From Acidobacteriaceae bacterium (GTDB lineage: Bacteria; Acidobacteriota; Terriglobia; Terriglobales; Acidobacteriaceae), in the NCBI GenBank assembly GCA_030041515.1, contig JASHNS010000062.1:1-64000 (forward strand): a stretch of DNA of 64,000 nt. Reading direction: 5' to 3'. A program made the translations under genes and the position numbers. This document shows positions 58,550-64,000 of this stretch, one piece after another. Position 1 is the stretch's first letter. Every line of letters starts with the position of its first letter. Below the pieces are notes generated by a model. That model worked only from the letters and a program-made list of their open reading frames with translations, had not been told where the DNA came from and ran no database searches.

Positions 58550-59578
58550 TCAGTCCGTCCCGGCGGCCGGACGGGTCAGGTTGGTCACCCGCGCAGCAGA
58601 GTGGACCGGCCTCGCCTGCTCGCCGCGCGCCACGCACTGGCGAAAATAGTCGAGCGAACGCGTCAGCCCGGTTTTCAGATCGATTTTTGGCTCCCAGCCC
58701 AACAGCCGCCGTGCCCGGGTAATGTCCGGGCACCGTTGCAACGGGTCATCGACGGGGAGCGGTTCAAACTTGATCCTGCTCGCTGAGCCTGTGACCGCGA
58801 GCACCTGCTGCGCGCATTCCAGAATCGTCCATTCCTCGGGATTGCCGATGTTCACCGGCCAGTGCTCGTCCGACCGCGCCAGCCGGAGAATTCCCTCGAT
58901 CTCATCGGAGACATAACAGAAGCTGCGCGTCTGCGTGCCATCGCCGTAGATCGTCAGATCCTCGCCACGCAGAGCCTGGGTCATCAGATTGGAGATGACA
59001 CGGCCGTCGCGGCTCTGCAACCGCGGACCGTAGGTGTTGAAAATGCGCACGATGCGCGTTGCTAGGTGATGATAGCGGTGATACGCCATCGTTAACGCTT
59101 CGGAGAAACGCTTCGCCTCGTCGTAGACCGATCGCGGGCCGACGGGATTCACATGGCCCCAGTAGTCTTCCGGCTGCGGGTGCACCTGCGGGTCGCCGTA
59201 GCACTCCGATGTGGAGGCCTGCAGAAACCCGGCAGAATATTTTCGAGCTATTTCCAGCGTGTTGCGCGTTCCTTCTGAGCCGACAAGCAACGTCTCGACG
59301 CCCAGGTCCATGTAATCCAGAGGGCTGGCCGGAGATGCAAAATTGAAGACGTAGTCCACCGGCCCCGGATCGAACGGCTGGCAGATATCCTGCTCCATCA
59401 GTTCGAAGCGCGCCTCGCCCGCCAGATGCTGCAGGTTGAGGGCTTTGCCAGTACACAGGTTGTCGACACCGACGACACTGCGGCCATCCGCCAAAAGCGC
59501 ATCGCAAAGGTGCGAACCAAGAAATCCCGCAGCGCCGGTGACCAGAACCCGTGCAGAACCTGACAGTCTCTTTTGCAC
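58550..59578 (-). CDS. UDP-glucuronate decarboxylase (UDP-xylose synthase)
   Basis: A 342-residue extended short-chain dehydrogenase that converts UDP-glucuronate to UDP-xylose with NAD retained. It has the Rossmann loop [29 protein letters not shown], and the catalytic Ser/Tyr-x3-Lys in TSECYGDP ... [34 protein letters not shown] is typical of UXS rather than dTDP-glucose dehydratase. It would use the product of ugd at 15.4 kb. A GT4 gene is divergent from it. Confidence 0.88.
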   Translation of the reverse strand: MQKRLSGSARVLVTGAAGFLGSHLCDALLADGRSVVGVDNLCTGKALNLQHLAGEARFELMEQDICQPFDPGPVDYVFNFASPASPLDYMDLGVETLLVGSEGTRNTLEIARKYSAGFLQASTSECYGDPQVHPQPEDYWGHVNPVGPRSVYDEAKRFSEALTMAYHRYHHLATRIVRIFNTYGPRLQSRDGRVISNLMTQALRGEDLTIYGDGTQTRSFCYVSDEIEGILRLARSDEHWPVNIGNPEEWTILECAQQVLAVTGSASRIKFEPLPVDDPLQRCPDITRARRLLGWEPKIDLKTGLTRSLDYFRQCVARGEQARPVHSAARVTNLTRPAAGTD

Positions 59579-59712
59579 GATCGGATTCTCTCCCAGTTCC
59601 GCAATCGTAGTCGCGCCCGGGAAAATGGACGCCCGGCGTAAGTTATGGATTGTTCGGCCGTGATGCCGATGTTAGCATAGTGCAAAACCTTCCCGCCGCT
59701 ACGGCAAACCGC

Positions 59713-61002
59713 ATGAATCAGGCGTCGACCTCCGTTCCCCTGCAAAAGCAAACCTCTGCCTTCGGAGCCGATCGCCGCCTCCGCCTCGCCTATTTTGAGA
59801 CCCACCCCATCCAGTATCGGGCACCGCTGCTGCGCCGGATCGCCCAGGAACGCGATATCGATTTCACCGCTTTCTTTTCAAGCGATCTTTCGATGCGCGC
59901 GTACCATGACAGCGGCTTCGGGGTGAGCGTGGAATGGGACATCCCGCTGCTCGACGGCTACCCCTACGAGTTCCTGCCCCGGATTGGCGACAGCCGAAGG
60001 ATAGGTGTCGCCCGCCCGCTGAACTGGGGCATTTTCAGCCGCCTCCGGCGAGGCAATTTTGACGCTGTCTGGGTCTTCGGTTACAACCGGCTCGCGTGCA
60101 TCAATGCAATCGTCGCCGCCCGGTTCCTGGGGATTCCCGTCATCCTTCGCGCCGAATCGCATCTATACGATCGGCCGCGCACGGCCAGAACCCTGGCGGT
60201 TAAGCGGCTGCTCGCGCCGCTCCTGCGATCCTCGGTGAGCTGTGTTCTTCCCATCGGCCAGGCAAATCAGGACTACTGGCGGCAGTATCTCGGCGCCGAC
60301 TTCCCGATGGCGCTGATGCCATATGCCGTCGATAACGAATTTTTCCGCCGCAGGGCTCTTGAAGCTGCTCCTCGCCGCGAAGAGCTGCGCCGCGAACTCA
60401 GCCTTGAGCCCGGCCGCCCCATCGTCCTCTACGCCTCCAAGCTCCAGGCACGAAAACGCTGCATCGATCTGGTCGAGGCCTGGCTCCGTCTCGCGCCTAC
60501 TCCCGACGTCGATCCACCGGCCTATCTCCTCATCGTAGGCGATGGCGAGGAACGCATTGCGCTGGAATCTCGCGTGCGTCGGTCCGGACTCTCCAGCATC
60601 CGCTTTCTCGGGTTCAGGAACCAGACCGAGTTGCCGCGCTACTTCGACCTGTGCGACATCTTCGTGTTGCCATCGATTCATGAACCGTGGGGCCTGATTG
60701 TGAACGAGGTGATGAACGCGGAGCGCCCGGTGATCGTCACCGACCAGGTGGGCTGCCAGCCTGATCTGGTCCATCACGGCTTGAACGGGTTCGTGTACCC
60801 TGCGCTTGATGTCGCCGCGCTTGCCAGCTGTGTCCGCCAGCTTATTGCCGATCCCGCCCTTCGCGCTTCCATGGGCGAGAACAGCCTGCGGATCATCGCG
60901 CGCCAGAGCTTCGAGGAGGATGTCGCGGGCCTGCGCCGCGCGCTGTCCATGACGGTTCCGGGCTTCCGGGAGCATTCATCCGCGGGCAATGACGGACACT
61001 GA
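59713..61002 (+). CDS. Glycosyltransferase family 4
   Basis: A 429-residue GT-B retaining glycosyltransferase. The N-terminal acceptor lobe begins LRLAYFETHPIQYRAPLLRRI. The donor lobe has RPIVLYASKLQARKRCIDLVEAW, LLIVGDGEERIALE and the catalytic E-x7-E motif in SIHEPWGLIVNEVM. It probably extends a surface polysaccharide at the inner membrane. ATG 59713 (MNQAST) is chosen over an in-frame start at 59650. The aldo/keto reductase starts two bases after its stop. Confidence 0.88.
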   Translation: MNQASTSVPLQKQTSAFGADRRLRLAYFETHPIQYRAPLLRRIAQERDIDFTAFFSSDLSMRAYHDSGFGVSVEWDIPLLDGYPYEFLPRIGDSRRIGVARPLNWGIFSRLRRGNFDAVWVFGYNRLACINAIVAARFLGIPVILRAESHLYDRPRTARTLAVKRLLAPLLRSSVSCVLPIGQANQDYWRQYLGADFPMALMPYAVDNEFFRRRALEAAPRREELRRELSLEPGRPIVLYASKLQARKRCIDLVEAWLRLAPTPDVDPPAYLLIVGDGEERIALESRVRRSGLSSIRFLGFRNQTELPRYFDLCDIFVLPSIHEPWGLIVNEVMNAERPVIVTDQVGCQPDLVHHGLNGFVYPALDVAALASCVRQLIADPALRASMGENSLRIIARQSFEEDVAGLRRALSMTVPGFREHSSAGNDGH

Positions 61003-61004
61003 CC

Positions 61005-62003
61005 ATGGAGCATGTGCCACTGGCGGCTAGTGGCCGCTCCACCACGCGCCTTGGCTTCGGATGCACTTCCCTCATGGGCAGCCTGAATCGCCGGCAATCC
61101 CTGAACCTGCTTGAGGCTGCCTGGGATGCGGGGATCCGTCACTTCGACGTGGCACCGATGTACGGCTGGGGCGAAGCTGAATCCTGCCTGGGCGAATTTC
61201 GGAAGCGCCACGCCGGCGAGGTCACTGTGGCCACCAAGTACGGCATTCTTCCTCCGCAGCGGCAATGGTGGGTAGGACTGGGAAGAGCAGTAGCAGGCCC
61301 CGTGATTCGGCATGTGCCGGGCGCAAAACAGCGACTGGCTCGCGCGGCGAACGCGGCTTTGGGAGACAGCCAGAAATCCCTGATTTCGGTAGCAGAGGCT
61401 CGCGCGTCGCTGGAGCGCAGCCGGGCCGCTCTTCAAACCGACCGCATTGATCTCTGGCTGCTGCACGACATCGCGGCAGCCCGCCTTGAAGACTCCGCGC
61501 TGCTCGATTTCCTCCTGGAGTCGGTGAGAGCCGGAAAAATCGCGGATTTTGGCGTTTCTCACGACATCGCCCAGATTGCTGTGCTTTGGGAACGCCAGCG
61601 CGACTACTGCCACGTCCTGCAGTTTGAGTGGTCCGTACTGCGACCGATTCCTCGGTTCCCGGGGAGCTTCCGCGTCCACCAGCGCGCCCTTGCCCACAAC
61701 TTCTCCGCTTTGCAGGCTCATCTGCAGAAGCACCCGGAGCTGTGCGGCCGCTGGTCGCGTGAAATCGATTACGATCTCGCTACGCCAGCCAATCTGGCGG
61801 CGATCATGCTGCGGGCGGTTCTGGTTCTCAATCCCGGCTGCATCGCGCTGGTGTCTTCCAAAAATCCGGCGCACATCATTGCCAATGTCAGGGCCGCGGA
61901 AGATCCCTCGCTCGAAGAGCCGGCGCGGCGGTTGTACTCTGTGGTGCAGCGCGACTGGAACGCGTCTCTTCAGGGCACGCCCGCAGGGGCTGCGCCAGCC
62001 TGA
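61005..62003 (+). CDS. Aldo/keto reductase
   Basis: A 332-residue AKR-type barrel. The catalytic Asp and Tyr are in HFDVAPMYGWGEAE, Lys in VATKYGILP, and the His position in DLWLLHDIAA. The C-terminal part is less typical, with ALVSSKNPAHIIANV replacing the standard cofactor loop. In this context it may reduce a sugar intermediate. It starts two bases after the GT4 stop (same transcript). Its last 116 bases overlap the convergent GMC oxidoreductase gene. Confidence 0.85.
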   Translation: MEHVPLAASGRSTTRLGFGCTSLMGSLNRRQSLNLLEAAWDAGIRHFDVAPMYGWGEAESCLGEFRKRHAGEVTVATKYGILPPQRQWWVGLGRAVAGPVIRHVPGAKQRLARAANAALGDSQKSLISVAEARASLERSRAALQTDRIDLWLLHDIAAARLEDSALLDFLLESVRAGKIADFGVSHDIAQIAVLWERQRDYCHVLQFEWSVLRPIPRFPGSFRVHQRALAHNFSALQAHLQKHPELCGRWSREIDYDLATPANLAAIMLRAVLVLNPGCIALVSSKNPAHIIANVRAAEDPSLEEPARRLYSVVQRDWNASLQGTPAGAAPA

Positions 62004-63582
62004 CCGCCGATGAGTCCTCCCCGGTCAGGTGGTCGACCAATCGAGTCGTCAGCGCAATCGCAGTAAAGGTCACGTTGGCGTTGCTGGTTGTTCGGAACAC
62101 GCTCGCTCCGAGGACGTGCAGGTTCTCCGTCCCGAAAACGCGGAGATTGCGGTCCACAACGCCGTCCTGATCCGATGCGCCCATCACGGTGCCGCCGGAC
62201 TGATGGTAGGTGTCGCCCAGCTTTTCGAGAAACTCCGGACGTTCGGCGAGCAGGTCTTCGTCGATACGGAGTTCGCCGATGGCCGCCGAACGCGTCGCTT
62301 CCCCGATCTGAACCGCGAAGGTTCTGATCGAATTCAGCTCGTCCCCTCCCAGCCGCCAATCAAGGATCACCCGCGGGAGGCCGAAGGCGTCTTTGTGCTC
62401 CTGGTCGATCAGGATCCGGCTCTCGGGGCGGGGAGCGTGTTCTGCCTGCACGTGCATCGCGATCTTCGCAGTGGTTGGCACAAAGACGCGATGATCCCAG
62501 ACATACTTCCACATGAGAGGCAGCAGATAGCGCGCCGTCCCCGCGCTCCTTCGAAGCAGCTCGCCCATCCCCGCGGTTTTGCGCCCGTAAAGCGCTGCCT
62601 TCAGGAACTGTTTCAGATACACCATGTGTTCGGAGATCTCGCTCTCAAACGCGAAGAAGGCCTGCGTGTTGTAGATTGCCTGACGCGACAGAGCCTCATT
62701 CGTCAAGCGGATCTTGGGCTGGAATTTGTTTCCCGCGAAAACGAGGTTGCTGAACATGCGGAAGAATCTCCGCTTGTCGGCCGGATGCACCGATCCGACC
62801 GGCCCTCCCAGATGATCCTGGAAATAGCGCCCCAGATTTGGATTTCCCCGCCATGGCACCGGCCAGGCGAGATCCTGTGCGGTGTGGAGGAGCAGACGCG
62901 CATTCTCAATCGTGCCAGCCGCCAGCAGGAAAAGGCCGCCTTCGATCCAGTGCGGCTCACCGTTCTCTCCAGCTACGCGAACTGCCGTCAGGCGGCCGCC
63001 TGTTCCGCGAAATCCCGTCGCCACGTGGCCGGTGAGAACGGAGATGCGCCGATCGCCGAGGATCGGCTGCTCAAACAACTCCGCGAAATTCGGCACGGGC
63101 ATCCAGCGAGTGAGAAACACTTCGAAGGCCGGCCCGAAATACGGCCGATCGCCGGAGACGCCGCGCCACACCTCGTTATCGTCCAGGATCCGCTCCGGCA
63201 TTCCCAGGTTCCTGTAGGTCGGCAGGTAGTAAGGTGCGACGTCCTCGTAACGGAGCGGCCAGCTGGAACCGGGCAGCCAGTCTCGACCCGCAAAGTCGAT
63301 TGGCTGGAACTCTACCAGTTGGCCGCCCCACAGGCTGGTGGTGCCGCCGAGATTGCGCGCGCGTCCGATCCGGATACCGGTGTGCGCGCGGCCCTCCGAC
63401 GCGAACGAATCCGCTGCGAAGCGTCCCAGGTCGCGGTTCCCGGCCTCGATGACGACGACCTCGCGGCCGCGGGCGGCCAACTGAGCGGCCGCGTAGAGCC
63501 CGACCGCACCGGCGCCTATCACGATGACGCGAGGCACTCCCGGGACCGCCGCCGGTAACTCCGCCACAGACTGGTAAAGCAA
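61888..63582 (-). CDS. GMC-family FAD oxidoreductase
   Basis: A 564-residue flavoenzyme with the ADP-binding loop VIVIGAGAVGLYAAAQLAARG. NLGGTTSLWGGQ is the GMC signature region, followed by FLLAAGTIENARLLL and the active-site region YHQSGGTVMGASDQDGVVD with NLHVLGASVFRTTSNANVTF at the C-terminal FAD contact. It would oxidise an alcohol or sugar, and it pairs by context with the aldo/keto reductase. The last 38 residues (VRLAQPLRACPEETRSSRAA onward) are antisense to that gene and look like a non-functional tail. Confidence 0.87.
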   Translation of the reverse strand: MLYQSVAELPAAVPGVPRVIVIGAGAVGLYAAAQLAARGREVVVIEAGNRDLGRFAADSFASEGRAHTGIRIGRARNLGGTTSLWGGQLVEFQPIDFAGRDWLPGSSWPLRYEDVAPYYLPTYRNLGMPERILDDNEVWRGVSGDRPYFGPAFEVFLTRWMPVPNFAELFEQPILGDRRISVLTGHVATGFRGTGGRLTAVRVAGENGEPHWIEGGLFLLAAGTIENARLLLHTAQDLAWPVPWRGNPNLGRYFQDHLGGPVGSVHPADKRRFFRMFSNLVFAGNKFQPKIRLTNEALSRQAIYNTQAFFAFESEISEHMVYLKQFLKAALYGRKTAGMGELLRRSAGTARYLLPLMWKYVWDHRVFVPTTAKIAMHVQAEHAPRPESRILIDQEHKDAFGLPRVILDWRLGGDELNSIRTFAVQIGEATRSAAIGELRIDEDLLAERPEFLEKLGDTYHQSGGTVMGASDQDGVVDRNLRVFGTENLHVLGASVFRTTSNANVTFTAIALTTRLVDHLTGEDSSAVRLAQPLRACPEETRSSRAAPQSTTAAPALRARDLPRP

Positions 63583-63799
63583 CGCCTGATTCCTCCCGAT
63601 GCGGAGAATCGCTGGTTCTCTCGCTTCGCTTCGATCCGGTTGACGCGCCGTTGTCCGGCGCCAGCGAAACCGAAGGCGGACGCCGGGGCCAGCCGCCGAG
63701 AGCCCCTGTATGAGGTTCGCGGCACACCCGCAGCGGCGCGTGGATGAATCATCTCGCGCCCAATGCCGCAGAGCTTACTGACTGGCGATTCCTGTCGAG

Positions 63800-63805
63800 T
63801 ATAAA
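63800..63805 (+). promoter_or_regulatory. Possible -10 element in the GMC-to-right-edge spacer
   Basis: TATAAA within GAGTATAAAATAGC is the only AT-rich patch in 63583-63929. No good -35 element is seen. The rest of this 347-base spacer holds no gene that I can support. Confidence 0.25.
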
Positions 63806-63929
63806 ATAGCTCTTCGCTCCCTGGGTTGACCTGCTACGTGCTTGCGAATCCAATTGCAGCCGCTCGATTTCCAGGATCAACCGCGGCCAACCGGCTGCGA
63901 GCCGGGTCGCAGCCGCACGGCCCGCGCCC

Positions 63930-64000
63930 ATGGCCATCGGCTTTCCCTTTCCAGGTGATCCGTTGACACTGCCCCGGAAGCGCCGCATCCTCACCCTCGG
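63930..64000 (+). CDS. Probable start of a glycosyltransferase, cut by window edge
   Basis: From ATG 63930 the frame reads MAIGFPFPGDPLTLPRKRR, then ILTL, and stays open to the edge. An N-terminal KRRILTL-like beta strand is typical of GT4 enzymes (often followed by GHSYVVALNR), and the location beside a GT4/UXS cluster fits. Only 23 residues are visible, so this is tentative. Confidence 0.35.
   Translation, partial: MAIGFPFPGDPLTLPRKRRILTL

Noticed and set aside
63749-63994. 81-residue minus-strand frame at the right edge
   Set aside because: No ribosome site or recognisable motif; the plus strand shows a plausible glycosyltransferase start.

Overview
The window is a GC-rich chromosomal stretch that most resembles a member of the Acidobacteriota (Terriglobia/Acidobacteriaceae type). 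This is inferred from gene content: a VWFA-related secreted protein of the acidobacterial kind, three small CRH...GxRC zinc-motif proteins of a type I associate with acidobacterial genomes, a YpdA-type bacillithiol disulfide reductase, and palindromic spacer repeats carrying GGGTGCCCCACCCTTGTC or TATCAGGGCACGACTTCAG. I could run no database search. I see no tRNA, rRNA, CRISPR array, IS element or prophage.

Layout. (1) 1-4.2 kb: glutamate synthase large subunit on the minus strand, cut by the left edge. (2) 4.3-13.6 kb: arginine biosynthesis on the plus strand, argR-C-B-D-F-G-H plus a short GNAT N-acetylglutamate synthase candidate. Tandem ArgR boxes precede it and three palindromic repeat families punctuate it. 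(3) 14-20.3 kb: envelope and housekeeping genes (GT9 glycosyltransferase, UDP-glucose dehydrogenase, a 42-residue membrane protein, Lnt, and prfB with its programmed frameshift). (4) 20.3-25.3 kb: an accessory island with three tandem CRH...GxRC paralogues, a secreted trypsin-like protease, a divergent zinc-ribbon/membrane/peptidoglycan-binding protein, an antitoxin-like regulator without toxin, and a YjbR protein. (5) 25.4-36.2 kb: Flp pilin, FemAB-like protein, VWA protein, histidine kinase, YpdA, class I fumarase, a DMT transporter and aspartase. (6) 36.3-42.9 kb: ten minus-strand genes headed by an HxlR regulator with a palindromic operator candidate. They include two DinB proteins, two DUF899 proteins, a PhnB-like VOC protein, a DoxX-like protein, and a MoaD/ThiS protein coupled to an Asp-box propeller. 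(7) 42.9-52 kb: YlxP-like protein, secreted protein, ABC exporter, Der, a small ORF with a terminator, and an RND pump. (8) 52-58.4 kb: trmD separated from rpsP-khpA-rimM by a histone-H1-like gene, an ankyrin gene and a TPR gene. (9) 58.5-64 kb: surface-polysaccharide genes (UDP-xylose synthase, GT4, aldo/keto reductase, GMC oxidoreductase) and probably the start of another glycosyltransferase.

How the parts may work together. GltB supplies glutamate to the arginine pathway, which lacks an argE/argJ step here. Ugd and Uxs could together supply UDP-xylose to the glycosyltransferases. The HxlR-led cluster reads as a redox or electrophile detoxification unit, and the nearby YpdA makes bacillithiol a plausible cofactor. 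That cluster, the CRH...GxRC paralogue trio, and the repeat-derived in-frame insert in Lnt are the observations most worth following up.
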